64,000 bases of DNA from Amphibiibacter pelophylacis (GCF_037688875.1 NZ_JAWDIE010000005.1:62001-126000), one strand, 5' to 3'. Shown: positions 7,582 to 16,224, counted from the stretch's first letter. Notes: a model not told the origin generated them from the letters alone. A program made the numbers and translations.

Positions 7582-8280
7582 TCACACCACCGGCCGCACC
7601 GGCTCGATGCGTGTGGCCAGCCCGTCCAGCCCCTGCTGGGCCTGCAGGCGGGCGATCAGCTCGTCATGCGCCTGCACGCGCCAGGTGCCGTCGTCCTGCA
7701 CCTGCACCACGTAAACGGCGCAGTTGGGCGTGGGCAGATGGATCTGGAAGGCGCGGAAGTAACGCAGGCGCACCGGATCCAGGCTGTGGAAACCCAGCTG
7801 CTGCCACAGCAGCTGGCTGAGCCACATGCCGTGCGTGAAGGCCACCGTGCCATCCGGCAGGCTGGCCAGCTGCTCGCCAAAAGCGCGCACGCGGGCGGCG
7901 AACTCGGCAAACGTCTCGACATCCGGGCCGTGACGTTCGAAGGCGTCGGCACGATCCCAGTAGAGGCGGGCCTCTTCCCACAGCTCGGGGTGGGTTTTGA
8001 CGCGGGTCGGCGAGATGTAGCTGAACTCGTGCAGCAGCGGGTGCTCCTGCAGCGGCAGGCCTGCCCGATCGGCCAGCGGCTGCGCCGTCTGGTGCGTGCG
8101 CAGGTAGCGCGAGACCAGAATCTGGTGGGGCTGCACCCATTCCGGGCACAGCCAGTCGGCGATCTGGCGCGCCTGCGCCTGGCCTTCGGGCGTCAGGGGG
8201 ATGACCGCGTCGTCAGTCAGAGGCCCTTCGCCGATGTTGGCGGTGCTCTGCCCGTGGCGGACAAGATAGATGGTTTTCAT
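7582..8280 (-). CDS. histidine phosphatase family protein
   Basis: A 232-residue member of the phosphoglycerate mutase-like superfamily. The catalytic signature is at the N-terminus (YLVRHGQSTAN, H9), with the supporting arginine in SRYLRTHQTA, an acid/base region in LLHEFSYIS, and the second histidine in AFTHGMWLSQLL (about residue 150). It lacks the long insert and the RHG-E-W-N pattern of GpmA, so it is a phosphatase of unknown substrate rather than a second glycolytic mutase. It is the last gene of a three-gene operon: its ATG overlaps the stop of the DUF971 gene by four bases. Confidence 0.85.
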   Translation of the reverse strand: MKTIYLVRHGQSTANIGEGPLTDDAVIPLTPEGQAQARQIADWLCPEWVQPHQILVSRYLRTHQTAQPLADRAGLPLQEHPLLHEFSYISPTRVKTHPELWEEARLYWDRADAFERHGPDVETFAEFAARVRAFGEQLASLPDGTVAFTHGMWLSQLLWQQLGFHSLDPVRLRYFRAFQIHLPTPNCAVYVVQVQDDGTWRVQAHDELIARLQAQQGLDGLATRIEPVRPVV

Positions 8281-8672
8281 GGTTGGGCGGAGCGGCCGTC
8301 GCGCTGCAGGCCTTCGCGCGCCAGCAGGGCGTCGTAGGCCTGCCAGTGCGTGCCTTGGCGCGTGGCCAGGTCGTAGAGATAGGGCCAGGTGTAGATGCCG
8401 CTGTCGTGCCCGTCGGTGAAAAGCGGCTTGATGCCGTAATTGCCCACCGGCTGGATGGCGCTGATGCCCACGTCGGCCTTGCCCGTCTGAACGGTTTCCT
8501 GACCCGGACCATGGCCCTGGACCTCGGCGGAGGGCGAGCGCACGCGCAGCAGCTCGAACGGAATGCGGTAGGGCGCTTCGGGCGGCTGGTCGCCTTGCTG
8601 GAACTGCACTTCAAGCTCGCGCGAGCGCTGGTGCACCGTCAGCGCCAGCACCGCCAAAGTGGGCGCGCTCAT
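8277..8672 (-). CDS. DUF971 (gamma-butyrobetaine hydroxylase-like N-terminal) protein
   Basis: A 131-residue protein made of a single DUF971 domain, marked by YRIPFELLRVRSPSAEVQGH in the middle and the strongly conserved FTDGHDSGIYTWPYLYDLA near residues 85-103. The fold is the small beta domain found at the N-terminus of gamma-butyrobetaine hydroxylases, but no hydroxylase follows. In related bacteria the gene usually precedes ubiE; here it lies between gpmA and a histidine phosphatase, overlapping each by four bases. The start at 8672 is chosen because its ATGA overlaps the gpmA stop. The role is unknown. Confidence 0.85.
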   Translation of the reverse strand: MSAPTLAVLALTVHQRSRELEVQFQQGDQPPEAPYRIPFELLRVRSPSAEVQGHGPGQETVQTGKADVGISAIQPVGNYGIKPLFTDGHDSGIYTWPYLYDLATRQGTHWQAYDALLAREGLQRDGRSAQP

Positions 8673-9370
8673 GCGCCCTGCTGGCCCAGATAGTAGTGGC
8701 GGATGGGTTTGAGATCGTCGTCCAGCTCGTAAACCAGCGGCTGTCCGTTGGGGATGTTCAGCCCGACGATGTCGGCGTCGCTGATGTTGTCCAGATACTT
8801 GACCAGGCCGCGGATGCTGTTGCCATGCGCCGCGATCACCACGCGCTTGCCCAGGCGGATGGCCGGGGCGATGCTGTCGTTCCACAGTGGCAGGACACGC
8901 TCAACGGTGTCTTTCAGGCACTCGGTCAGTGGAATGTCCTCGGGTTTGAGCCTGGCGTAGCGCACGTCCTGGCGCTGGCCGCGCGGATCGTTGGCGTCGA
9001 GCGCGGGCGGCGGCGTGTCGTAGCTGCGGCGCCAGACCAGCACCTGCTCGTCACCGAACTCTTTGGCCATGTCGGCCTTGTTCAGGCCCTGCAGCGCGCC
9101 GTAATGGCGCTCGTTCAGGCGCCAGCTGTGCACCACGGGCAGCCAGGTGCGCTCCATGCGGTCCAGGCAGTGCCACAGCGTCCAGATGGCGCGGCGCAGC
9201 ACCGAGGTGTAGGCCACATCGAACTCGAAACCCGCTTCGCGCAGCAGGCGCCCGGCTTCCTGCGCTTGGGCCACGCCGGTGGGGGTCAGCTCGACGTCGG
9301 TCCAGCCAGTGAAGCGGTTTTCGAGGTTCCAGGTCGATTCGCCGTGGCGGATAAGGACAAGTTGGTGCAT
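8669..9370 (-). CDS. gpmA: 2,3-bisphosphoglycerate-dependent phosphoglycerate mutase
   Basis: Interconverts 3- and 2-phosphoglycerate in glycolysis and gluconeogenesis through a phosphohistidine. The 233-residue protein carries the catalytic LIRHGESTWNLENRFTGWTD (H9) at the N-terminus, TSVLRRAIWTLWHCLDR, the SWRLNERHYGALQGLNKAD loop with the acid/base Glu, and VVIAAHGNSIRGLVKYLD with the second histidine. Length and motifs are canonical. It heads a three-gene operon with the DUF971 and histidine phosphatase genes, each joined by ATGA overlaps. It is divergent from the rhodanese gene, 128 bases apart. Confidence 0.97.
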   Translation of the reverse strand: MHQLVLIRHGESTWNLENRFTGWTDVELTPTGVAQAQEAGRLLREAGFEFDVAYTSVLRRAIWTLWHCLDRMERTWLPVVHSWRLNERHYGALQGLNKADMAKEFGDEQVLVWRRSYDTPPPALDANDPRGQRQDVRYARLKPEDIPLTECLKDTVERVLPLWNDSIAPAIRLGKRVVIAAHGNSIRGLVKYLDNISDADIVGLNIPNGQPLVYELDDDLKPIRHYYLGQQGA

Positions 9371-9437
9371 GGTGTGTGGCGGGCGTCCCGCGTGGATGGG
9401 TGGATCGATAGGTGGATCGTTCGACTGCAGCCGATTT

Positions 9438-9443
9438 TATAAT
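9438..9443 (+). promoter_or_regulatory. candidate -10 element for the rhodanese-grxC-secB-gpsA cluster
   Basis: A perfect TATAAT lies 55 bases upstream of the rhodanese ATG in the gpmA divergent region. The matching -35 hexamer is weak (GATCGT at 17-base spacing), so the assignment rests on the -10 alone. A short imperfect tandem run of GTGGAT units (9393-9420) lies just before it. Confidence 0.4.
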
Positions 9444-9498
9444 GCCGGATTGTCCGCCCGCGAGGCGCGGGCTGTCTTCCTACTTTTTCTGGACACTC

Positions 9499-9951
9499 AT
9501 GGACTTCATCCTGCAAAACTGGTACTGGATCGTGGCTGCGGCCGTCTCGGGCAGCATGCTGCTGTGGCCCACCCTCAGCGGCGCAGCGCGCGGGGTTTCC
9601 GCGTCCGAAGCGGTCCTGCTGATCAACCGCCAGAAGGCCGTGGTGCTGGACGTGCGCTCCGAGGAAGATTATCTGGCCGGGCACATCGTCGGTTCGCGCC
9701 GCCTCGACCCGTCTGCCGACCTGGAAGCCAGCGGCCTGCTGCCCAAGGACAAGGATCGCCCCGTGCTGCTGGTCTGCCAGACGGGAACGCGCTCGCGGCC
9801 CGTTGTGGGACGCATCAGCAAGCTGGGCTACACGCAGGTCAGCACGCTGTCGGGCGGGCTGAAGGCCTGGACCGAAGCCTCGATGCCGCTGGAGCAGGGC
9901 GCACCGGCCCCGGCGATCAAGGGCAATCGGCCCGGCAAAGCGGCGCGCTGA
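9499..9951 (+). CDS. membrane-anchored rhodanese-like protein
   Basis: A 150-residue protein with one N-terminal transmembrane helix (about residues 8-23) and a rhodanese domain (about 33-135). The domain shows VLDVRSEEDYLAGHIVGSRR, the active-site loop LVCQTGTRSR with C93, and LSGGLKAWTEA near its end. Rhodaneses move sulfane sulfur to thiophilic acceptors via a cysteine persulfide; the substrate here is unknown. It resembles the YibN/GlpE-like protein that sits before grxC and secB in many proteobacteria, and the order here is the same. The ATG at 9499 is chosen because it begins the membrane anchor. Confidence 0.9.
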   Translation: MDFILQNWYWIVAAAVSGSMLLWPTLSGAARGVSASEAVLLINRQKAVVLDVRSEEDYLAGHIVGSRRLDPSADLEASGLLPKDKDRPVLLVCQTGTRSRPVVGRISKLGYTQVSTLSGGLKAWTEASMPLEQGAPAPAIKGNRPGKAAR

Positions 9952-10093
9952 ACCCCGGCCGGGCGCCTGATAGAGCACAAAGTCTTCCTCCTTGGGTCAA
10001 ATGGGGCTTTTGCATCGACTTTAAGATGTCAATAACGTCAATGGGAGATACCCGACCCGCGACGCTCTGTCCAACCACCTGAGTCACCCCGCC

Positions 10094-10351
10094 ATGAATG
10101 CCGTTCGCATGTACACCACCCTGGTCTGCCCCTATTGCATGCGGGCCAAGGCCCTGCTGAAAGATGTGGGCGTGAGCGACATCCAGGAAATCCGCGTCGA
10201 TCTGGACCCCGCCCAGCGCGATGCCATGATCGCCAGCACCGGCCGTCGCACCGTGCCGCAGATTTTTATCGGCGAAGTTCATGTGGGCGGCTTTGACGAC
10301 CTGCGCGCGCTGCGCGAACGTGGTGGTCTGGACGCCCTGCTGGGCCAATGA
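10094..10351 (+). CDS. grxC: glutaredoxin 3
   Basis: A dithiol glutaredoxin of 85 residues with the active site CPYC (C12, C15), the cis-proline strand TVPQIFIGEVHVGGFDDL that holds glutathione, and typical length. It reduces disulfides and glutathione mixed disulfides in the cytosol, for example in ribonucleotide reductase. It lies 142 bases after the rhodanese gene and 58 bases before secB, the usual GrxC-SecB pairing. The 142-base gap is AT-richer than the genes and might carry a promoter, but no clear hexamer pair is seen. Confidence 0.96.
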   Translation: MNAVRMYTTLVCPYCMRAKALLKDVGVSDIQEIRVDLDPAQRDAMIASTGRRTVPQIFIGEVHVGGFDDLRALRERGGLDALLGQ

Positions 10352-10409
10352 AAGAGCGCTGATCGGGCGCTGTCATAATGAATGGGATTTTTCCACTGGA
10401 GCCCATGAC

Positions 10410-10865
10410 ATGTCCGAGCAAGACAACGCCCCCACGTTCAACATCCAGCGCATGTACCTGAAGGATGCGTCGCTGGAGCAGCCCAATTCCCCGCAGATCC
10501 TGCTGGAGCAGCAGGCCCCCGAGGTCGATATCGCCTTGGCCGTTGCCGCTGCTGCGCTGGCCGAAGGCATCGTGGAAGTGACCGTCACCGGCACCGTCAC
10601 CGCCAAGATCGGCGACAAGACGCTCTTCCTGTGCGAAGCCCGCCAGGCCGGGATTTTTGAAGTGCGCAACATCCCCGACGAGCAGATGAATGGCATCGTC
10701 AGCGTGGTCTGCCCGCAGATGATTTTCCCCTACCTGCGCGCCAACATCTCCGACCTGACCGTGCGCGCCGGCTTCCCGCCCGTGCTGCTGAACGAAGTCA
10801 ACTTCCAGGCCATGTACGAAAGCCAGGCCCAGGCCCAGGGGGAAGCCCCGGCTGAAAACGCCTGA
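10410..10865 (+). CDS. secB: protein-export chaperone SecB
   Basis: Cytosolic tetrameric chaperone that keeps precursor proteins unfolded and hands them to SecA. The 151-residue product has the expected start FNIQRMYLKDASLEQPNSPQ, the central EVTVTGTVTAKIGDKTLFLCE strands, the QAGIFEVRNIP segment and the helix YLRANISDLTVRAGFPPVLL. The Asp/Glu-rich face for SecA binding is present near EQQAPEVDI. A CATAAT sits just before the gene. It lies in the rhodanese-grxC-secB-gpsA cluster common in proteobacteria and works with the SecDF-YajC genes at the far end of the window. Confidence 0.97.
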   Translation: MSEQDNAPTFNIQRMYLKDASLEQPNSPQILLEQQAPEVDIALAVAAAALAEGIVEVTVTGTVTAKIGDKTLFLCEARQAGIFEVRNIPDEQMNGIVSVVCPQMIFPYLRANISDLTVRAGFPPVLLNEVNFQAMYESQAQAQGEAPAENA

Positions 10866-10909
10866 TCCGGTTTGATTTTTCCTGATCCCGCCAGAGATGG
10901 CCTGATTCC

Positions 10910-12007
10910 ATGACTGCGGCTGGTGCTCCGGCGGTTTCATCTGGCGCTCTGCCGCTGGTGGTTCTGGGCGCTGGCGCCTGGGGCACCGCCATGGCCATGG
11001 CGCTGGCCCGCGCCGGGCGCAGCGTCACGCTGTGTCCGCGCAGCCAGGCCCATTGCGACGAACTGACCGCGCAGCGCGCCAACCCGCGCTATCTGCCGGG
11101 GCTGGCGTTTCCGCCCAGCCTGGCCCTGCACGCCCTGCCGGACGCGCCCGGTGCCTCCAAAACCCACGAAGCGGACGAGACGCAGGAGGCTGCCGTCTGG
11201 CGGCCACTGCCTGAGCACGCCTGCTGGATTCTGGCCGCGCCCATGGCCGGTCTGCGCGCGCAGCTCGCGGCCCTGCAGCGCCAGCGCCCCGGGGCGCGGG
11301 GTCTGTGGCTGTGCAAGGGCTTCGAGGCGGGCAGCGGCCTGCTGGGCCACGAGGTGGCGCAGCAGGTGCTGGGCGATGGGCCGGGTGGCGCGACGCGCTT
11401 TGGCGTGCTCACCGGCCCCAGTTTTGCCCGCGAAGTGGCCCAGGGCCTGCCCGCCGCGCTGGTCTGTGCGGGCGAGGACGCCGCCTGGATGCAGACGGCC
11501 GCCCAGCTCATCCACCACGACAGCCTGCGCGTCTACGCCGGGGACGACATCGTCGGCGCTGAAGTGGGCGGCGCGGTCAAGAACGTCATGGCCATTGCCG
11601 CCGGTCTGTGCGACGGCCTGCACCTGGGCCACAACGCCCGCGCGGCGCTGATCACGCGGGGCCTGGCCGAAATCACCCGCCTGGGCGTGGCGCTGGGCGC
11701 TCAGCCCGCCACTTTCATGGGCCTGTCGGGCCTGGGCGATCTGACGCTGACGGCGTCGGGTGATCTGTCGCGCAACCGCCGTGTCGGGCTGGAGCTGGCC
11801 AGCGGACGCGCTCTGGACGACATCGTGCGCACGCTGGGCCACGTCGCCGAGGGGGTGTACTGCGCCCGCGCCGTGGCGCAGCGCGCCCGGCAGCTGGGCG
11901 TGGACATGCCCATCACCGGCGCGGTGGTCGAGGTGCTGGAGGGGCGCCTGTCGCCGCAGGATGCGGTGCGCCAGCTCATGCAGCGCGGCCCGCGCAGCGA
12001 GCACTGA
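10910..12007 (+). CDS. gpsA: NAD(P)H-dependent glycerol-3-phosphate dehydrogenase
   Basis: Reduces dihydroxyacetone phosphate to sn-glycerol 3-phosphate for phospholipid synthesis. The 365-residue protein has the Rossmann signature VLGAGAWGTAMAMAL at about 18-32, the FGVLTGPSFAREVAQGLPAA segment, the catalytic-lysine region EVGGAVKNVMAIAAGLCDG and the substrate-binding SGLGDLTLTASGDLSRNR. It is slightly longer than usual because of a stretch of about 13-16 extra residues near 80-97 (ASKTHEADETQEAAVW), probably a surface loop between Rossmann strands. It sits 44 bases after secB. Its 3' end converges on cyaY 10 bases away. Confidence 0.96.
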   Translation: MTAAGAPAVSSGALPLVVLGAGAWGTAMAMALARAGRSVTLCPRSQAHCDELTAQRANPRYLPGLAFPPSLALHALPDAPGASKTHEADETQEAAVWRPLPEHACWILAAPMAGLRAQLAALQRQRPGARGLWLCKGFEAGSGLLGHEVAQQVLGDGPGGATRFGVLTGPSFAREVAQGLPAALVCAGEDAAWMQTAAQLIHHDSLRVYAGDDIVGAEVGGAVKNVMAIAAGLCDGLHLGHNARAALITRGLAEITRLGVALGAQPATFMGLSGLGDLTLTASGDLSRNRRVGLELASGRALDDIVRTLGHVAEGVYCARAVAQRARQLGVDMPITGAVVEVLEGRLSPQDAVRQLMQRGPRSEH

Positions 12008-12017
12008 GCGGGGATGT

Positions 12018-12407
12018 TTACTGCGGCAGATCCAGCGTCAGCGCCATCCCGGCCTGATCGCTGAGCGCCTGCGCCAGCACCTCGGTGAACAGCGCGCCGG
12101 TTTTGGTGTCGCGCCACTGGCCTTGCGGGTGGGCCGCGTCGGCCATGCAGGCGAAGTGGTAACCGCCCGCGCGGCAGGCCAGCCAGAGCTCCTGCAGCGG
12201 CGGCTGGGTGTTGAGGATGATCGCGCTGCCGCCGGGCAGTTTCAGCTCCAGCAGGCCGCCGTTGCGCTGGCTGTCGATGTCGACCACATCCTCTTCCAGC
12301 CAGCGGTCCAGATGCTTTTCGACGGCCGCCAGAATGGCGTGCGTGCGCTGGTGATAGTCCAGATCGTTCAGGGTCAGGCGCTGCGCCGGGCTGTCACTGT
12401 GGGCCAT
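12018..12407 (-). CDS. cyaY: iron donor protein CyaY (bacterial frataxin)
   Basis: Frataxin homologue that binds iron and modulates iron-sulfur cluster assembly by IscS. The 129-residue protein shows the acidic first helix (AILAAVEKHLDRWLEEDVVD), the strand SAIILNTQPPLQELWLACRAGGYHF typical of frataxins (with the conserved N..P..QELWLA pattern), and a second helix near the C-terminus (FTEVLAQALSDQAG). It is divergent from lptM-lysA with only 39 bases between starts, an arrangement widely conserved in beta- and gammaproteobacteria. Confidence 0.95.
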   Translation of the reverse strand: MAHSDSPAQRLTLNDLDYHQRTHAILAAVEKHLDRWLEEDVVDIDSQRNGGLLELKLPGGSAIILNTQPPLQELWLACRAGGYHFACMADAAHPQGQWRDTKTGALFTEVLAQALSDQAGMALTLDLPQ

Positions 12408-12446
12408 GGTTACAATTTCCGTTTTTGGGCTGCCGAGATCCGCCCC

Positions 12447-12653
12447 ATGATCCTGTCTTCATTACCAGTGCGCAGTGTAGCGGGGGCCCGTCCGGCCCGG
12501 TCCCGCGGGTTTTTGAGCCGCTTTGTGCTGCGCCTGTGCGCCGTTCTGGCGCTGTCGGGTGCGACGCTGCTGGTCGCAGGCTGCGGGCAGAAGGGGCCGC
12601 TGTTCCGCCCGCAGGCCTTGATTGTTTCTCACCTTCCTGAAAGTCGCGCATGA
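12447..12653 (+). CDS. lptM: LptM (YifL-like) small lipoprotein
   Basis: A 68-residue lipoprotein: a basic N-terminus, a hydrophobic stretch and the lipobox ending VAGC (C46), followed directly by GQKGPLF, the hallmark of YifL/LptM. LptM assists oxidative maturation of the outer-membrane LPS translocon LptDE. The stop codon overlaps the lysA start by four bases, matching the conserved cyaY / lptM-lysA neighbourhood. The mature peptide is only about 22 residues, as is normal for the family. An alternative would be an uncharacterised lipoprotein, but the motif and context are distinctive. Confidence 0.9.
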   Translation: MILSSLPVRSVAGARPARSRGFLSRFVLRLCAVLALSGATLLVAGCGQKGPLFRPQALIVSHLPESRA

Positions 12654-13954
12654 GCGAGATGTCTTCCCCCAACGCCGCCCTGCCGGGCGCTCCGCATCTG
12701 GCCCGCGACGCCCAGGGGCGCCTGATGCTGGAGGGCTGCGATCTGGACGCGCTGGCGCGCCAGCACGGCACGCCGCTTTACGTTTATTCCAGCGCCAGCA
12801 TCGCGGGTGCGCTGGCCGCTTACCAGCGCGGCCTGGCCGGTCAGCCCCATCTGCTGTGCTATGCCGTCAAGGCCAACAGCAATCTGGGCGTGCTGCGTCT
12901 GCTGGCTGGGCTGGGCGCGGGGTTTGACATTGTTTCGCGCGGCGAGCTGGAGCGCGTGCTGACCGTGACCGGTGGCGACGCCAGCCGCGTGGTGTTTTCC
13001 GGCGTGGGCAAGACGGCGCAGGATATGCAGCGCGCGCTGGAGGTGGGCGTGGCCTGCTTCAACGTCGAGAGCGAGGCTGAACTTGAACTTCTCGCCCAGG
13101 TCGCTGCAGGATGCGGGCATGTGGCGCCGGTCAGCCTGCGCATCAACCCGCACGTCGATCCCAAAACCCACCCCTACATTTCGACCGGGTTGAAAAGCAA
13201 CAAATTCGGCATCGCGCACGACCGCGCCCTGGCCGTGTACCAGCGCGCCAGCCAGCTGCCCGGCCTGCGCGTGGTGGGCATCGACTGCCATATTGGCTCG
13301 CAGATCACCCAGAGCGACCCTTTCCTGGAAGCGCTGGACCGCCTGCTGGACCTGGTGGATGCGCTGGCTCAGGCGGGCATCGCCATCCACCACGTCGATA
13401 TTGGCGGGGGCCTGGGCATCCAGTACGCGGACGAGACACCGCCTGCGGCCGATGCGCTGCTGCGCCAGGTCATCGAGCGCCTGCACGCGCGCGGCCACGG
13501 CAGCAAGTCGCTGTGGCTGGAGCCTGGCCGCTCGCTGGTCGGCAACGCGGGCGTGCTGCTGACGCAGGTGCAGTACGTCAAACCGGGCGAGACCAAAAAC
13601 TTCTGCATCGTCGATGCCGCCATGAACGACTTGCTGCGCCCGGCGCTCTACGAGGCCTGGATGCAGATCACCGAATGCGTGGCGCCACCGGCCAGTGCGC
13701 CGCGCCAGCGCATGGATGTGGTCGGGCCGGTGTGCGAAAGCGGCGACTGGCTGGGCCGCGAGCGCGATCTCGCCGTCCAGGCCGGGGACACGCTGGCGGT
13801 GCTGTCGGCGGGCGCTTACGGCATGGTCATGGCCAGCAACTACAACACCCGTGCGCGTGCCGCCGAGGTGCTGGTGAAGGGCGACGGCCACCGTGTGGTG
13901 CGCCGCCGCGAGCAGCTCGCCGACCTGTGGGCGCACGAGCTGCCGCTGGAGTGA
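12650..13954 (+). CDS. lysA: diaminopimelate decarboxylase
   Basis: Last step of lysine synthesis: decarboxylates meso-diaminopimelate to lysine using PLP. The 434-residue fold type III enzyme has the PLP lysine K74 in CYAVKANSN, the VVGIDCHIGSQIT segment, the glycine-rich phosphate-binding VDIGGGLGIQY, the EPGRSLVGNAG substrate loop and VCESGDWLGRER with the catalytic cysteine contributed across the dimer. Length is typical. The ATG overlaps the lptM stop (ATGA), so the two are co-translated. Confidence 0.97.
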   Translation: MSEMSSPNAALPGAPHLARDAQGRLMLEGCDLDALARQHGTPLYVYSSASIAGALAAYQRGLAGQPHLLCYAVKANSNLGVLRLLAGLGAGFDIVSRGELERVLTVTGGDASRVVFSGVGKTAQDMQRALEVGVACFNVESEAELELLAQVAAGCGHVAPVSLRINPHVDPKTHPYISTGLKSNKFGIAHDRALAVYQRASQLPGLRVVGIDCHIGSQITQSDPFLEALDRLLDLVDALAQAGIAIHHVDIGGGLGIQYADETPPAADALLRQVIERLHARGHGSKSLWLEPGRSLVGNAGVLLTQVQYVKPGETKNFCIVDAAMNDLLRPALYEAWMQITECVAPPASAPRQRMDVVGPVCESGDWLGRERDLAVQAGDTLAVLSAGAYGMVMASNYNTRARAAEVLVKGDGHRVVRRREQLADLWAHELPLE

Positions 13955-13962
13955 AGACGGTG

Positions 13963-14937
13963 ATGGCGCACAGGCCAGTTCCCGCTGACCCGGCAGCTGT
14001 CCTCACGCCCGCCATGCAGCGCGTGCTGCAGGCCATGGCCCGCGCCCAGACGCAGCCGCTGCACCAGCTGGGCGTGGATGCCGCCCGCGCCTTTTACAAC
14101 CGGGGCGCGGAGGTGCTGGATCTGCCGCGCGACCCGCGCGTGAGCGCAACCGACCTCACCGTGGCGCAGCGCCCGGCACGGCTGTACCGCCCGCCACAGG
14201 ACACGGCACTGGCGGATGGCGCGGGCGCCGCGCCGGTATTGCTCTACCTGCACGGCGGCGGTTTTGTGCTGGGCGGGCTCGAAACCCACGACAGCCTGTG
14301 CCGCCAGCTGGCACTGCGCTCGGGCTGGGCGGTGCTGGCGCTGGATTACCGCCTGGCGCCCGAGCACCGCTTCCCGGCCGCCGTCGATGATGCCCGCGCG
14401 GCATTGGCGGCGCTGGTGGCGGGCGAGGTCGACCCTGGTCTGTCGCGCACCCGTCTGGCCGTGGGCGGCGACAGCGCGGGCGGCACGCTGGCGGCGGTGC
14501 TGGCGCTGATGGCCCGCGACGCGCGCTGGCCGCTGGCGCTGCAGCTGCTCATCACGCCGGGCACCACGGCGCACCAGGACACGGCTTCGCACCGGCGCTA
14601 CGCCAGCGGTTTCCTGCTGGACGCCGACGCCATCACCTGGTTTTTCGACCAGTACCTGAGTCATGACGAGCAGACCGACTGGCGCTTTGCCCCCCTGCGC
14701 GCCGAGGACCACGAGGGCGTGGCGCCCGCCTGCCTGCTGCTGGCCGAATGCGATCCGCTCATCGACGAAGGTCTGGCCTATGGCGACACCCTGCGCGCCA
14801 GCGGCGTGGCCGTCGAGCTGGACCTTCAGGCGGGCGTGACCCACGATTTCATCAAGATGGGCCGCGCCCTGCCGCAGGCGCTTGTGGCGCTGGATGTGGC
14901 AGGTGCGGCCCTGCGCCGCGCTTTTGACGCGACCTGA
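13963..14937 (+). CDS. alpha/beta hydrolase of the hormone-sensitive lipase family
   Basis: A 324-residue esterase-type hydrolase. The HSL-family signature HGGGFVLGG (97-105) forms the oxyanion hole; the catalytic triad is readable as S171 in GGDSAGG, D264 in AECDPLIDEG and H294 in GVTHDF. It is probably a cytosolic carboxylesterase acting on short acyl esters; the substrate is unknown. The gene starts eight bases after lysA stops. I chose the ATG at 13963; a GTG at 13951 overlapping the lysA stop is possible and would add four residues. Confidence 0.9.
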   Translation: MAHRPVPADPAAVLTPAMQRVLQAMARAQTQPLHQLGVDAARAFYNRGAEVLDLPRDPRVSATDLTVAQRPARLYRPPQDTALADGAGAAPVLLYLHGGGFVLGGLETHDSLCRQLALRSGWAVLALDYRLAPEHRFPAAVDDARAALAALVAGEVDPGLSRTRLAVGGDSAGGTLAAVLALMARDARWPLALQLLITPGTTAHQDTASHRRYASGFLLDADAITWFFDQYLSHDEQTDWRFAPLRAEDHEGVAPACLLLAECDPLIDEGLAYGDTLRASGVAVELDLQAGVTHDFIKMGRALPQALVALDVAGAALRRAFDAT

Positions 14938-14958
14938 GCGGGTTTTTGGGGCGCTGCC

Positions 14959-16131
14959 TCAGAAGCGGCTGGCGATGCGCATCACATCGCGCCCGTCGGC
15001 CTTGGCGGTGTAAAGCGCCTGATCGGCCCGGGTCAGCGTCTGTGCCAGGGTCTCGTCCTCCCGGTGCGTGGCCACGCCCGCCGAGAAAGTCACTTCCAGA
15101 TCGGGATAACCGGTCAGCAGCGGGCGCTGCTTCAGGGCGACGCGCAGCACTTCCAGCGATTTGGACACCTGGTCGCGGTGCGACAGCGGGCTGAGCACCA
15201 GGAACTCTTCGCCACCCCAGCGCGACACCACATGCGGCGAGGGTAGCGCCTGCTGCATGTGCTGCGCCAGCGCGATCAGCACCGCGTCGCCCACGCTGTG
15301 GCCATGGCTGTCGTTGATGGTCTTGAAGTGATCGACATCGATCAGCGTGATGATCAGCGGCGGCGTGTGATGCTGCTGGGCGTAGCGCGCCAGCAGCTCC
15401 TGCATGTAGCCGCGGTTGTAGAGCTGCGTCAGCGCGTCGTGCTGCGCCAGGCGCAGGTTGTGCGCGGCGGCGGCGCGCAGTTCCAGCCGCTGGCGTTTGA
15501 GGCGCTCACGCAGGCTGGCGATCTGGCCGGTCAGCACGGCCATCATCGGTACTGCGGTGGCCATGATGGCGAAGTGCACGAACTCCTGATCGGGCGGATA
15601 GCGCAGCGGCTGGCCCAGCGCCATGGCCAGCATGGTGCAGCCCATGATCAGGATGCACACCAGGCTCAGCCCCCAGGCCTGACGGCCGCTGAGGTTGAAA
15701 ATGCCAAACACCAGAATCAGCTGAAGCATGATCAGCACCGCACCCCGGCCGGGCCCGGCAATGGCGTACATCAGCGCAATCACCGAAAAGCCGAACAGGA
15801 TCTGCGCCTGCGTCAGCGACGGATCGTGCCGCAGCCGCCGTGTGATGCCGCTGCGCTGCGCTATGAAAAAGCAGCCGCCACCCAGCAGTGACCACAGCCC
15901 GATGAGATCGGCGTGCAGGGGATTGAGACGATAGGAATCGGTGTGGACACCAAACTGCAGCAGCAGCGCACCCACGCAATAGCCCAGCAGCGCCAGCAGA
16001 CTGCGGAAAGCGCGCACGCGCTGGCGGGGATCGCGCCCCAGTAGCCAGTCCGACCAGCGCGCTGCCGCCTGGACCGCGGCGGCAGGCGTTTCGGTCACCG
16101 GCAGTGGATCACTGGGAGGTAGGGCGGACAT
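14959..16131 (-). CDS. membrane diguanylate cyclase (GGDEF protein)
   Basis: A 390-residue protein with about six transmembrane helices (residues 45-205), a short coiled coil (205-230) and a C-terminal GGDEF domain. The signature is GGEEF at 306-310, an active form; DHFKTINDSHGHSVGDAVL (267-285) provides the metal and substrate residues, and the domain opens with DALTQLYNRG. No RxxD inhibitory I-site is seen just upstream of GGEEF. It most likely makes c-di-GMP at the inner membrane in response to an unknown membrane signal. The sensory membrane part is not one I can name. It converges on the esterase gene. Confidence 0.9.
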   Translation of the reverse strand: MSALPPSDPLPVTETPAAAVQAAARWSDWLLGRDPRQRVRAFRSLLALLGYCVGALLLQFGVHTDSYRLNPLHADLIGLWSLLGGGCFFIAQRSGITRRLRHDPSLTQAQILFGFSVIALMYAIAGPGRGAVLIMLQLILVFGIFNLSGRQAWGLSLVCILIMGCTMLAMALGQPLRYPPDQEFVHFAIMATAVPMMAVLTGQIASLRERLKRQRLELRAAAAHNLRLAQHDALTQLYNRGYMQELLARYAQQHHTPPLIITLIDVDHFKTINDSHGHSVGDAVLIALAQHMQQALPSPHVVSRWGGEEFLVLSPLSHRDQVSKSLEVLRVALKQRPLLTGYPDLEVTFSAGVATHREDETLAQTLTRADQALYTAKADGRDVMRIASRF

Positions 16132-16224
16132 GGCAAAATCAGAGATCAGGCCTGACTCTAACCGAATCCGGGCCGGGTCAAACGGGCTAATCCGGCAGTA
16201 ATCCCCTCCAGATCGCCCTGCGCT

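Noticed and set aside
9393..9420. Short tandem GTGGAT repeats upstream of the rhodanese gene
   Set aside because: Only about three imperfect units; too short and irregular to call a functional repeat or an iteron.
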